DNA of 64,000 nucleotides from Cryptomeria japonica. Its lineage: Eukaryota; Streptophyta; Pinopsida; Cupressales; Cupressaceae. Made by a program: the position numbers and the translations under genes. Positions 1-10,824 of this stretch are shown piece after piece. The DNA lies in the NCBI RefSeq assembly GCF_030272615.1, contig NC_081408.1:64724614-64788613 (forward strand). Reading direction: 5' to 3'. The notes beneath the pieces are model-generated. The model saw only the letters and a program-made list of their open reading frames with translations, ran no database searches and had not been told where the DNA came from. How positions within the stretch are numbered: the stretch's first letter is position 1; the number at the start of each line of letters is the position of its first letter.

Positions 1-604
1 GCCTCCAAATCGGGTATTTTCAACTTTTCTCCAAATCATCCCAAAAAACTTGACAAAAAATTACATATTTAGACACCCATTTGGATGTTACACAACATAT
101 CAGAAAACCAATATAGGTTGTTTTGGACGGACCCTTTGCTGTCCTCAAATGTGCCCCTTTTTAGCCTTAAAAACCACCCACTTTACAAAGGAAGTACCAA
201 CAAAAATTAACACCAGATTAAACCCTTTTTTACAGTCTCTTATTATGTTCCCAAACCAAGGATTTTTCAGGTCTTAGGTCTTGGTTGCACTCCTAGGTAC
301 CCAAACACCAAAAAACCTCACTAAATCACCCTTTTCCCTAGGGCTTTCTAGAAATATCACTTCCAATCACTTCCAAGGCTCAACCAAAGTTCAAAAACCT
401 TAAAGATGGTGTGTATAGACACTTCAATGCATAAAATACCCCCCTTGTTCAATTAGATTCTCTGCTGCTACACTCTAGCCTTCATTTTCACTCATTTCCA
501 GTCACTTTTCTTCAACTTTCATGCAACTTTCATGGTGTACACCTGCACTCTTCACTCCTTCCTGTCAATCATGGGTTAGTAAACTATTTTACATGTTATT
601 TGGC

Positions 605-647
605 ATCCATCCTATGAGAATCAGACCTATACATTCATAGGATGGAT
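605..647. repeat. Perfect 13-bp inverted repeat
   Basis: ATCCATCCTATGA at 605-617 is exactly complementary in reverse to 635-647, with a 17-base loop. It lies inside the presumed LTR fragment. It would fold in RNA; no function is known. Confidence 0.7.
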
Positions 648-890
648 CCTTACATGCTTGGAAATTCACAAATTAGTGAAAAAATCACTGTCTTTTCTGG
701 GACAGTCAGCAATAAATAAAAATATGATACTTTCAAGACTTCAAAAATGCACTCAATACATCAAAGGAATAACCAATAAACCCCCAATGTACAACAATGA
801 TGATCCCTTAACCTTTCAATGTAAAGAAAGCATGAAAAAACAAGGATTTGACAGCAAATAAAGAGTTTTTTAATTAATTTTCTGAGACAG

Positions 891-907
891 TCCGTACAAG
901 TCCGTAC
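891..907. promoter_or_regulatory. SBP/SPL-like motif pair (TCCGTACAA)
   Basis: TCCGTACAAGTCCGTAC holds two TCCGTAC units, the first matching the plant SBP-domain consensus TNCGTACAA. Equivalent motifs occur at 44446, 45584 and 51855, all inside LTR elements. Binding is inferred from the consensus only. Confidence 0.35.
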
Positions 908-1387
908 CAGCATCATCCAACCACACAAAAATTACTTTAGAGACTTTATAAGACCTTCCCCAACCAACTCCAACCAATCTCCAACTAATCCAAGTGATTA
1001 AAATGTCAAAACAACTCTAAAACTTATTTCCCACCAAAACTGGAACTAGTTGTTGAAATTCAAAATTTGAATTTTCAACTTTATTTCTAATACTTTTAAT
1101 CAACTAAAACCTATCCCATTCAACTTATTTTGACATAATAAGATCATTAAATCACAATAAACTCCTATCCAACCTATCTAGACTCCATCATCCTATTACA
1201 TTGCATTTTGGTCCTTAGGCCTTTATCAGGACCTTTAGGATTTTTACATAATTTATTGAATTCAACATTACAATAGGCCATTATAGGCTTCAAAACATTC
1301 CAATTGACCTCTAGTGATGTCATATCACTCTCCTTAGTCCTTGGTGTCCTCCTTTGTTCATTTGCCCTCCTGGATGCTCCGGCATCA

Positions 1388-1666
1388 GACACCAATCCAA
1401 AAATCAACCCAAATTTATATCCTATCCCTCCACCTTAACTTAACCTTTGAATCTTATCCATTCCTATAAGGATGTTTCTGTAACCTTATATGAAGGCCCA
1501 AATCATATCCACCATGTGACACTTGTCACATGACTACAACATCTATCAAACTCCCAATCCTCATTTGTTCCTAGTGATAATACCCATTGTTTCAATTGGA
1601 AAATGACAAAGTACACTATCAATGTCCCTTTCCAGTCCTCTTAAATCTGTTGCTTACTTTATTTCC
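1388..1666. other. Non-coding flank with the 5' part of an ancient tandem repeat
   Basis: No gene is seen. From about 1622 the sequence matches the repeat copies near 9926 and 10290 (shared core: a TCCTCTT block, then GCTTACTTT and TTTCC). It joins 9157 once LINE L-1 is removed. Confidence 0.6.
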
Positions 1667-1683
1667 AACTAATACATAATTCC
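1667..1683. repeat. 5' target-site duplication of LINE L-1
   Basis: AACTAATACATAATTCC here matches AACTAATACATCATTCC at 9157-9173 in 16 of 17 positions. Homologous unoccupied copies of the surrounding repeat (about 9970) read straight through, which confirms the insertion point. Confidence 0.85.
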
Positions 1684-1696
1684 ATGTAAAATAAAC

Positions 1697-2968
1697 ATGG
1701 ACAAGGCATGTAGAGGGGATGGTTTGAATTTTATGAAGATAGGAAATGGCTACAACATTGATGGTGGAGTTCTTGATGGTGCTACTAAGGATGATGATGA
1801 TTTTAAGCCCCCTACAACTTTAGGATCCATGTTGGCCTATGATTCTAAAGGACATCATTTGGATGTTTTTCAAGTGGGGCCTAGTTCTATGCCTTGGGTT
1901 TCCAATGGTAGGCTTTCCTGTGATTTTCCACCATTGGAGGATCAAAAGTGGTCAGAGTTGTTTGGAGACCACTTGAAAGGTAAGATCATTTCCCCTATTT
2001 TGCACTATGTGGGCTCTTCCTTAGGAGATTGCTCCATTTTAGTGTTGAACTACCTTGTGGACAAAGGCATTGCTTTAATGGATTGTTCTCTTGTTGGCAA
2101 TTTTATAAATCCATGTCTAAATATTGTGGAGATGTGTGCATGGATTCCTAGAAAATATAAAAATAAGGGGGAGATTGATGTTATGGCTATGACCAAAGGG
2201 TTTTTCTCTTTTGTCTTTACCTGTGTGGAAGATCTACATTCGGTTTCGATTGTTGGCCCCTGAATGGTTGGTTATTCCTCTTTATCTCTTAAGAAATGGG
2301 AACTCGAGTTTTCTCCTTTAGATTGGGCCCTTTATATGCCCTCAATTTGGGTGAGGCTGCCTAGCCTTCCCTTAGAATTCTAGGATGAAATTTTTTTTAG
2401 AGGATCGGTGGGTTATTTTGAGGAGTTGATTTCAGTAATCCTATGATTGCATCTAGAACATTAAGTAGTGCATTGATCTTCCCTTAAAGGTTGTTATCAA
2501 CTCCAAGATTGGAGAGTGGTCTCAAGCCTTGATTTTGAGTCTATACCTTTCACATGCTTCCATTATAAAAATGTTGGGCATTGGGCTCAATATTTCTTGA
2601 TTAAGTAAGCTAAAGCTAAAGCTTTAAAAAAATTATGGAGACAAAAAGTTGTGGATCTGAGCCAAGGGAATGATTTGTCAACACTGGTATCTGCTTAAGT
2701 CATAGATGGAGATGGTTCAAGACAAGGGAATGATTCTTCTGCACTAGCTTCTTCTAAGGCAGGGAATTTTGAATTGCCTATTATGATCAAGATTAATCTC
2801 ATGCTTAACCATACTAATTATATGAGAGATGATTCAGGTCCTCCTTGTGGGGAAATTATGGATACCCCAAGCTCTAGGCTAAGGTATTCAGTTGGTTATG
2901 AGGAAGTCTTAGATCAACGGGTTTTTATGGAGCATGTGGTGGAGATGAAACCTTTGGTTGATGAGTAG
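1697..2968 (+). pseudogene. L-1 ORF1: DUF4283/zinc-knuckle nucleic-acid-binding protein
   Basis: The first 188 codons (1697-2263) are open, followed by broken frames. Residues around SLVGNFINP...PRKYKNKGEIDV align with L-2 ORF1 (SLVGKFLGP...KRKWRMKGxVDV), the DUF4283 core of plant LINE ORF1 proteins, which coat the LINE RNA. A zinc-knuckle remnant, CFHYKNVGHWAQ, lies near 2550-2600. The second zinc ligand, normally Cys, is Tyr, as in L-2 and L-3. The ATG at 1697 is 13 bases after the TSD, as expected for a full-length LINE. Confidence 0.75.
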
Positions 2969-3236
2969 AGGAAAGGGTTTGATGATCATAGTATTGATGA
3001 TATGCCTTTTAATTTGGTTAAATCTAGGGTCGGTAGGAAAGTTTCATCGTAGATGTCTGCTATCAAAACTAGGAATAGGTTGCAGGTGTACTATGGTGCA
3101 GAATATTTTTTGGGTAGGCCTACGACTATCCAAACTCAAGATAAATAGACTAAATCTGATTGGACATATGGCTTATAGAGAACCCTTCTAGAAATGGGCC
3201 TTTCTAGCTCTCCTCCCTTTAAATGAAAATATTTTT

Positions 3237-6200
3237 ATGGAATATAACGAGGTTGAATCACCCCATAAGAACGATTTCTTATCTAATCTAATAAGGGACC
3301 ATAACCCTAATATTTTCCCTGTTCAAGGGACAAAAATGCAGAAGGCTAAACTTTTTTGTTCAAAGCCTGACTATTTTAAAGATTCTAGAGTTCACTATTA
3401 TGATGTTAATGGTGCTTCAAGTGGCCTAGAAAACTTTTTAAATTTGAGACTTGGTAAAGATACTGAGATTATTTCTTCTCCTAATCATATTACTACTAGT
3501 TTGAACATCTAAAGGATGGTTCAATTTGGGCGGTGTCAAATATTAATGCCCCAAATAACAAGGCTGCTAGGAGACTTGTGGGTTTCTCTCTGTAATTTTA
3601 AAGCTTCAATTTCCCCCCTCAAATGGCTCCTGATGAGGGACTTTAAAACCCTGATTTATAAATCTGATAAGACGGCTGGGGCCCCTACTGATGAAGATAG
3701 TAGCCAAGACCTATTATCTTTAATTAATTCCCAAGGGCTATTGGATTTCGATCTACATGAAGCTTCATATACATGGTCCAATAAACGTAGTGGGGTTGGT
3801 TTGATTCAAGTAAAACCATATTGGGCTCTGATATCTCTAGATTGGTTGATGTCTTTTGTGTGTAGGATATCTCCTCTTTCTTGTACTAACTCCAATTATT
3901 TTCCCATAGCCTTCATTGCTACATCAAATGCAGAAAGAAAAATTTCTCTTTTAGATTTGAAAAGATGTGGAGCCTAAACCATGACCTCAAGGATAAAATT
4001 AAAGATTGGTGGTCCATAGATATCTTGGGTACTACTATGTATCATCCTGTGAAGAAATTGGTGGCAGCTAAATCATTTTTTTAAAAATGGAACAAATCTT
4101 GATTTGGTCATATCTTTCATATCAAGAATCAGCTAAAAAGTGATTTTGATAATGTCTATGCCTAGATTCAAGCTTAAGGGACCTCTAAGAGCCTAATAAA
4201 TCAGGAAATCCTAATCCTATCTAAGCTTCATGATATTATTGTTAAGGAGGAGTTTTGGAAGAAAAGGCCTCGTGCTATATGGCTTTAAAGTAGAGATCAC
4301 AACACTAAGTTCTTCCATATGTCTACTCTAAAACATAGGGCGACCAATAGAATTCACTCCATAAAGTTTAATGGAAGGACCTTCCAAAAAGATGAGAATA
4401 TTATATAAGTGGCTACTACGGATTTCTTCTCTTCTCTATTATCAAATGACCAACCCCTTGAATCTACTTTTCAACAAGAGTTGTTAAGTGAAATTCCTCC
4501 TTTGATCTCTGATGACATGAATTGTTCCCTTACAAGGATTCCAATGGCAAAAGAACTCTATGTTATTGTCTTCTCATTTGAAGGGAATAAGGCTCCTGGC
4601 ACAAGTGCCTTTCCTATGTTTTTCTTATATATATATTGGGATACTATCGCTAATAATGTTGTGGCAGCTACTAAAGAGGTTTTTGTATCAAGATCCCTCC
4701 TCAAGGAATTGAATGTTTCTTTTATTTTTCTCATTCCAAAAAAAGTTGGTGTTGATTCCTTTTAAGACTCCCATCTAATTAGTCTATGCAATTCCCTATA
4801 TAATATTTTCTCAAAGATTTTAATTATGCCGCCTAAATAGTTTCTTCCCTATAAATAATTTCTTAAGCTAGATTTGATGTTATTGTTAATTGCTCTCCTA
4901 CTAGTTTTTTCCCTAGTTCTCAAAGAATCAGGCAACGGGTCCCCATTTTCCCCTTTCCTTTTTATCTTGATGGGAAGATTCATTTAGAAGCATCTGAGGG
5001 TGGGGAGGTTGAAAGGGATTTCCCTATTTTCTACTAATTATGTTTTCTCTCACCAGTAGTTTGTCAATGATGCCATTCTTATGGGGGATTGGTCTATTTA
5101 GGAGGTTAAGACTCTCAAATGTATCTTAGATCTATATGAACATTCTTTTGGAAAAAATATTGTCATTCCTAAGAGCTCTTTATTCTTCTTGAATACCCTG
5201 ATTAGAAGGAAACAAAGAATTGTTGTGATCTTTGGGTCTAGGATTGTGGAGCTCCCTTCCACATACTTGGGGCTGCCTATTTGTTTGAATATGGTCCCTA
5301 ACTCCTTTTGGTTGAATCTCATTGAGGGATCCCAATCAAAAAATCCTGGCTAGAAAGGAGCTTTATTTAGCCAATTTGGTAAATTACAATTAATTAAAGC
5401 CTCTTTGCAGAATTTACCTACGTATGATATGAGCTTGTTTAAAGTCCTCAAGAATTTTCTAGTTAAAATGGAGTAGATTCAAAGGATTTTTCTGTGCATG
5501 GGTTTAGAATGTAAAAATAGGATGCATCTTTTTTCCTAGGACCAAGCTTGTCTTCCTAAGAACCTTGGAGGTTTGACCATTAGGAAAATTAAGGAATTTA
5601 CTATGGCTCTCTTGGCTAAACAACTATCGAGTAGCATATATGAGAAGAATTAATGGACTAATATTGTCCATAACAAATATTTGTTTTCTTATGATCACTT
5701 TAGAATCTTTCTTGATCATAGTGGACCTATGGTGTCCTACTTAGTGTTGTGAAATTTCATATCTATCACGAAATTTATTATTTCTCATGGGATTTGGTGC
5801 TCTCTTTGAGACAGGAGAAAGATCCTCTTTTGGGATGCTTAGAGGGTTGGTGATTACCCTTTGTCCTTATCTAGTTAGGTGGACCATTTTAAGGAGATAT
5901 GCATTTGGAGGTTTGGATGTTGGGTGGCTGATCATATCCATAACTCTAACTCGGTTAATCTTTTGTCTATTCTTCAGGAGTTGGGCTCTCTTCAAGAGTT
6001 TCTTTATAAGGTTCATATTGTCATTTGCAAATTATTTTTTGTGGGCTTTTACTTTTGATGGATCTTTTCCAGCCTCCAATGCTTTGAAGATGTAGGTTGC
6101 AACCTTTTATCCTCATCTGTTTTGGGATTTGGTTTGGAAAGTTGTTGCTATCCCCAAAGTTAATATCTTTTTCTGGCTTCAAGTTCAAAAAAAAATTCTC

Positions 6201-7192
6201 ACCATTGATAACCTATGCAAGAGAGGGTCAGCTTTACCTAACAAATGCTACCTTTATAAGGAGGATGTGAAAGACTCTTTTCACATTCTCTTTAAGTGCT
6301 CATATTCTAGAGAAATTTAGGCTCATTTTTTTAACTTATGGTCAGTTTCCTGGGTCTTCCCTAATTCCTTCACTGAGTGTTGGACTCAGTGGTTTTCCTC
6401 TTCTGATAATCCTCCCTTGTATTTCTTTGGTCTCTTATCATGCCTCATTTGGCTTGGGGGCTTTGGAAGGAAAGAAACAATCATTTCTTTAGCAATTCTA
6501 CCTACCCTCCTAAGGTGGTGGTCTTGAAGATCAAATCAACCATTAAGGAGAGTTTCTTGGTGGCTTCTAACAATATTAAAGCTTGAGGTACTCCTATGCA
6601 TCCTTCCTAATATGATCTCAATGTGGTTCACACCTAGAATATTTAATGGGATATTTTTATGTCTTTGGCTAAGTAGAAGCTGGTTAGAGAGGGTGTGGTT
6701 TGGAAGGCACCTCTAGTTGGATGGATTAAAATCAACACTAATGAGGCAGTGGAAGGGAATCCTAGACTTGTTAGTTGTGGGGGAGTGGCTCGTGATCACA
6801 ATGATAGTTTTATCTCGAATGTGGCCCTCCCTTTGGGTTCTCAGACAAACCACTATGCCAAGGCTTATGCAGCCTAGATTTCCCTGAAGATAGTGGTTTC
6901 TAAGGGTTTCACTAAGGTTTCCCTCGAAAGTGATTTGTTACATATTGTTAATTGCCTAAGAGGGTTTCAAACCCCGGGTTGGACCATTAGGACTTTGATT
7001 CTTAGTAGCATAAGTATCCTTAACTCCTTTAAAGAGTTTAATGTTACTCATGTTTATCAAGAAGGTAACTTGGTTGCTGATAGGTTGGCCAATCTAAGGG
7101 TGGTTCAACATAATATGTTGAGTTGGGAAATTATGGACACCATCAATAAGGATATCAGAATGCCTATTCAAAATGATCAAAATGGATGCTAA
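3237..7192 (+). pseudogene. L-1 ORF2: endonuclease-RT-zf-RVT-RNase H polyprotein
   Basis: Domains in order: an EEP (APE-like) endonuclease near 3240-3970, with NLIRDHNPNIFPVQGTKM matching the QET catalytic block of L-2 but with Gly for Glu, and a later LHEASYTWSN block; reverse transcriptase near 4400-5450, with GNKAPGTSAF and FVND where L-2 has FVDD; a zf-RVT remnant at 6129-6320; RNase H at 6695-7192, ending NLVADRLAN. Frames break repeatedly and most stops are TAG. A TAG directly before FVND sits where the family has Gln; L-2 has a stop at the same codon. Not functional. Confidence 0.82.
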
Positions 7193-9012
7193 CTCGAAGG
7201 TTTTTTTTGAAATGACAAACTCGTTTTTCAAATTTGTGTGAAGTGCCATGTCCTTCATTATGGCGCATCAAGATACTACCCACTTTATGCGCTTCCTTTT
7301 CTTTATTTGGGCTGGGATTTGTGTGGTTTTGAACTTTCGTGGTTATCTCTAACACATGGGTGGTGATCCCAACATAGGTGAAGCCATTGTTTATAGAAAA
7401 TGACAAGAAAATCATGAGGTTTGGGGCGAACTTTTGGCTAGGGCCCTTATTCCCTATATTAATAAATTGCACGGCTTTGATCCACAAGTATCTGTTGCTT
7501 TTATGGAGGGTTGGGATGAGGTAGCCTCAAGGTGTACAAGACGGAGCTAGTGGTTTTTGAGGAGTTAGTGTCAATGGTGTCCAATACTTTGGTGGAAGGA
7601 AGGACATTCTATTCGGATAGGAAATGGGCTGATAAGCCATAACAATTTTCTTTGAGAAAGGGGAAAGGGATAAAGTGGAAAGGACTACTGATGGCAGGTA
7701 TGATAGGACCACTCTCAAGCCCCTTTGGTCGTTATTTTCTGAAGTTAATATGCAATGTGTTACTCTAGATGGGTAGTTGTATAGTCTATTTAGCTATATT
7801 TTTGACATATTTAATCATTTTCAGCATGAAAAATGCATTTGATTGCCCTTATATTTGTTTTGTTCCCTATGGTATAGTCTGAAACTTCATGGTAAAAATC
7901 CTTCTATCTCAATCATCTATGAGGGTTTGATCCTCCTCATAATAGAGTATGCCAAATCTATTTCATTCTAGAAGAACCCTACTCCTAAATCCAAGAATGA
8001 AATCAAGCATAATCTTTGTCTTGAAGGTTTCTTAGGTGACTCAAAGGGTAACCCCTTAGATGAGGATGCATGTAATTTAGGAAAACATAAAGGGCCCAAA
8101 AGGGGTACATTGACCCACCATAAAATTGTGATTCTGGATGATGAGGACTTTAAGTATATTCCTTTTCATGGATATGTGTTTGATTCTTTGGCCCCCCATC
8201 ATGATGTCAAGGGGACAGGTAATTTGAGGGATTCCTCTTTTGTGTCAGTGAAATGGAAGGGGAAAGATTTGTCCCATTTGATGTGTGGTTCTTCCCATAA
8301 AAAGAAGTTGAAACAACAAGTGGATTGCAAGATTGACCCTGGTTTTCAGTCCCTTGATGTTCAACTTCTACATGCTGATGGTATTGAAGTGCATTTTCAT
8401 GTTGAAATCAATGTGGATATTGGCATTGATACCCTGTTGGATAAAGGTTCTTTTGTTAATGATTATGGCAACATGATTAAGAATGTTAATGATGTTATGG
8501 ATAGACAAAGTGCCCTATTTTTATAAATGGTGTCTGAGATTAATGCCATGAAGGACAAGGTTGCTCAAAATTCTAATGTGCCGAGCATGGATAAAATTAT
8601 CGATACTATTCAAGAGTTGGGTAAGGGAATTAAGGATCTAAAGGAAGGGCATGACCAACTTATTAAAGATTTGGAGGGTTCCTTTGGGAATGTAAAGGAA
8701 AAGTTGAGGGCTATCGAGGTAGTGACCTGAATGGCCAAGGCGAATATCTCTGAAGGACTTAAACACCTAAATGCCCAAGCTAAGGTTATTCATAGCCTCT
8801 CCTAAGGGGATGTTGATTCCCCTACTGCCAATGTTAAGTCTATGAAGAAGGCTGCCACTCATGAGTTGGCTTCTAGTTCTTCTCCTAGTCCTCATACAAG
8901 GCTTCATAGCAAGGACAAGGGCATAAATCCCATTGACAACATTGTCAATAAGGTGCATACTATAAATCAAGATTTGATTCAAAAGAATGAAATTTTAATG
9001 AAAAATATGTAA
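7193..9012 (+). pseudogene. L-1 ORF3: extra protein downstream of RNase H, unknown function
   Basis: The region keeps coding resemblance to L-2 ORF3. YINKLHGFDPQVSVAF pairs with YMEKLHGSKNSVSYGF, EGRTFYSDRKWADK with EGTKFYRDRKYATK, and GLILLIIEYAK with GLILLIYEHLK. A charged, probably coiled-coil stretch follows (8527-8730, with GKGIKDLKEGHDQLIKDLEG). The tail ends at a TAA at 9010. Several stops and frameshifts are present. I do not recognise the N-terminal domain with certainty; it recalls uncharacterised plant retroelement-associated domains. Two copies holding the same ORF at the same place argue that it belongs to the LINE family. Confidence 0.7.
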
Positions 9013-9156
9013 GGTCTTTAGGGTTTTGGTCCCCTATTTTTTGTGCTTCTATTTTTCTTATGTCCAGTGGTTGTTTAGCATTTGATTTCTCTTAACTCGA
9101 TGGTTTTGTTGTAAAGGGTTTCAGGTCGCTTCGAAACCCATTTTCCTCTAATAAAA

Positions 9157-9173
9157 AACTAATACATCATTCC
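9157..9173. repeat. 3' target-site duplication of LINE L-1
   Basis: Partner of 1667-1683, lying directly after the A-rich LINE tail. Confidence 0.85.
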
Positions 9174-9411
9174 TCCATTTTTATATTGTTTTTAAAGTTT
9201 ATATGCCTACTCACTCATTACTTTTGTACTTTTTTGTTCATTAATGTTATCATTTGTCGTTAAGATATTTTTTATGTTTATGTGTCCATTTCCCATTAGC
9301 TTGAACCTAATCGACTTTTACTTCTTTGTAGTATTTCTTTAGACATGAGGTTGCCATATGATATTATTAACATAGCGTCTAGCTATGAGACATGAGGTTC
9401 GTACAAATATA

Positions 9412-9828
9412 ACCTTTAGGGGAGAGGAGCCAATATGTGTGCAGGTACCAATACATGTTATAGTACATAGACAAAATGAGACCAATAGTGGTGCTCTAAA
9501 AATGTCATGTAAATGCTTTTCCCCAAAAAAGTACCTCTAAAATTCAAAAAATAACTAATGATGTGATGCCACATCTGCGCACAAGTAAACATGACCTAGT
9601 GCACACCTATGGATCTTATGACAATTTGGGACCATTTTGGACACCTTCACAAAAAAGCATCTTGATGTGGCATCATGTTTGACCATATGGACTTGAAATT
9701 TTGTTTTAGAGTACGGGACTTGACAAGTAAGCTGTTGTATAATTTTTTATTTATTTTTAAATGTCCACGTATGATTTTGAGAAGCGTGAAGTTAGGGTGC
9801 ACACGTTCCGACTCCTCTCCCCTACTGC
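9412..9828. mobile_element. Foldback MITE-like element
   Basis: The ends form a terminal inverted repeat. Left, TTTAGGGGAGAGGAGCC then GTGTGCA; right, in reverse complement, AGTAGGGGAGAGGAGTC then GTGTGCA. The interior also pairs: GATGCCACATC near 9568 against GATGTGGCATC near 9673. No ORF is present. A possible flanking duplication is CAAATATAAC / CAAATAACG, which would suit a Mutator-type non-autonomous element, but the boundaries are uncertain. Confidence 0.6.
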
Positions 9829-10390
9829 AAATAACGAACTAGGCTTTCAATACCTCTTTTCTAGGATTGAAATCTTTTACTTTAGTCCTCTCGTACCTAG
9901 AAACTTTACTTTAAAACGGCTGTCAACGTCCCTTTCTAGTCCTCTTGCATCGACCGCTTACTTTGTTTCCAGCTAATACATCATTCCTCCATTTTCTCCA
10001 TTGAAAGCAATTCAATGTTCGCTGGAAAATATTTATATGCCTGCTCACTCATTACTTCTGTACTGTTTTGTTCATTAATGCTGTCATTTGTCTTATTTGC
10101 CAATTGCCCATTAGCTTGAGCATCGAGTCAGCATTGACTTCTTTGTGGTCTTCTTTCTCTGCTTTACAGTTGTTTATTTTCTTTAGAGTGATATTTTTAT
10201 CATAGTGTTTAGTTACACGACATTATGTTCATAAGAAGATAATATCTACTTCCATTTAAGAGAAAAAAACGAAGTGGCTGTCAATGCGTCTTTTCTATAA
10301 TTGAAATTTTCTACTTTAGTCCTCTTGTATCTATTGCTCACTTTGGTTCCAACTAATACTTAATACGTCCATGCCTACTCTGAATGCAAG

Positions 10391-10564
10391 CCAGTCTTCG
10401 TTTTAATGTTTATTATGGTGCATAGTTATTAGACATTGTACACCTAAAGCACCGACTGTTAGTACAGTTGGATTGGCCTTGTCTATATACTATTCTATCT
10501 CAAAATATGAAGTACATAGAGAGCTGTATATTCATACAGAGATAGTACTTTGGAACTTGAAGAA
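10391..10564. other. Non-coding sequence downstream of SWEET
   Basis: Nothing recognisable is seen; it lies beyond the likely poly(A) site of the SWEET gene. Confidence 0.5.
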
Positions 10565-10570
10565 TTTATT
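10565..10570 (-). promoter_or_regulatory. Candidate poly(A) signal of SWEET
   Basis: AATAAA on the minus strand, about 255 bases after the SWEET stop codon. It is the clearest such signal in that stretch. Confidence 0.45.
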
Positions 10571-10824
10571 GAATTGCAGTACCAAAGAAATAGTTCATTA
10601 CTGAAAAATAGGAACTTAAAAAGGTTACAATCAGGCTCCCCAAGTGGTCAACTCTATCTACATTTTCCCTCTGCCAGAGGTACTGGTTGTTTTAATTATT
10701 AGATAGCCATCTTCCTCCACTTTTATCTGCTAATGCTGATTTCATTGAATTGAACAGACTGTGAAAGTCTGAGGAAGCTGTACTCTGTATAGAACTTGTT
10801 AATTATTGATCGATGAAAACTAAA

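Larger units (their letters stand above)
1..1387 (-). repeat. Probable LTR fragment of a gypsy-type element
   Basis: No coding frame is supported here. On the minus strand the stretch begins at 1387 with TGATGCCGGAGCATCC. This is nearly the terminal motif that opens the LTRs of G-C (TGATGCAGGAGCATCC), G-B and G-A in this window. It also contains TCCGTACAAGTCCGTAC, a motif otherwise seen in the G-A LTRs and in N-E. No partner LTR, primer site or polypurine tract is visible, so the LTR call rests on the terminal motif and the lower end lies outside the window or is unrecognised. It could instead be unrelated repeat sequence. Confidence 0.4.
1684..9156 (+). mobile_element. Full-length decayed LINE L-1 with three ORFs
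   Basis: This is a non-LTR retrotransposon of about 7.5 kb bounded by a 17-bp TSD and ending in an A-rich tail (ataaaa). Order: ORF1 (DUF4283 and zinc-knuckle region), ORF2 (endonuclease, reverse transcriptase, zf-RVT, RNase H), then an extra third ORF and a 3' UTR. The 3' UTR shares a ggTTTCAGGTC block with L-2 (about 9119 and 44124). Many stops and frameshifts make it dead. RNase H has lost an Asp (INTN where the family has NFDG) and a Glu (Lys in HYAKAY), both explicable by G-to-A changes. It is clearly older than L-2. Confidence 0.88.
9157..10390 (+). repeat. Ancient diverged tandem repeat, about three copies
   Basis: Copy I is 1622-1683 joined to 9157-9350 (split by L-1). Copy II is about 9926-10160. 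Copy III, partial, is about 10290-10365. Shared blocks include CTAATACATCATTCCTCCA, CTCACTCATTACTT, TTCATTAATG and CCCATTAGCTTGA. No gene is seen. Copy II lies intact beside the MITE, so the duplication predates L-1. Confidence 0.75.

Noticed and set aside
1174-1407. 77-codon minus-strand ORF
   Set aside because: Spans the presumed LTR terminus; no domain.
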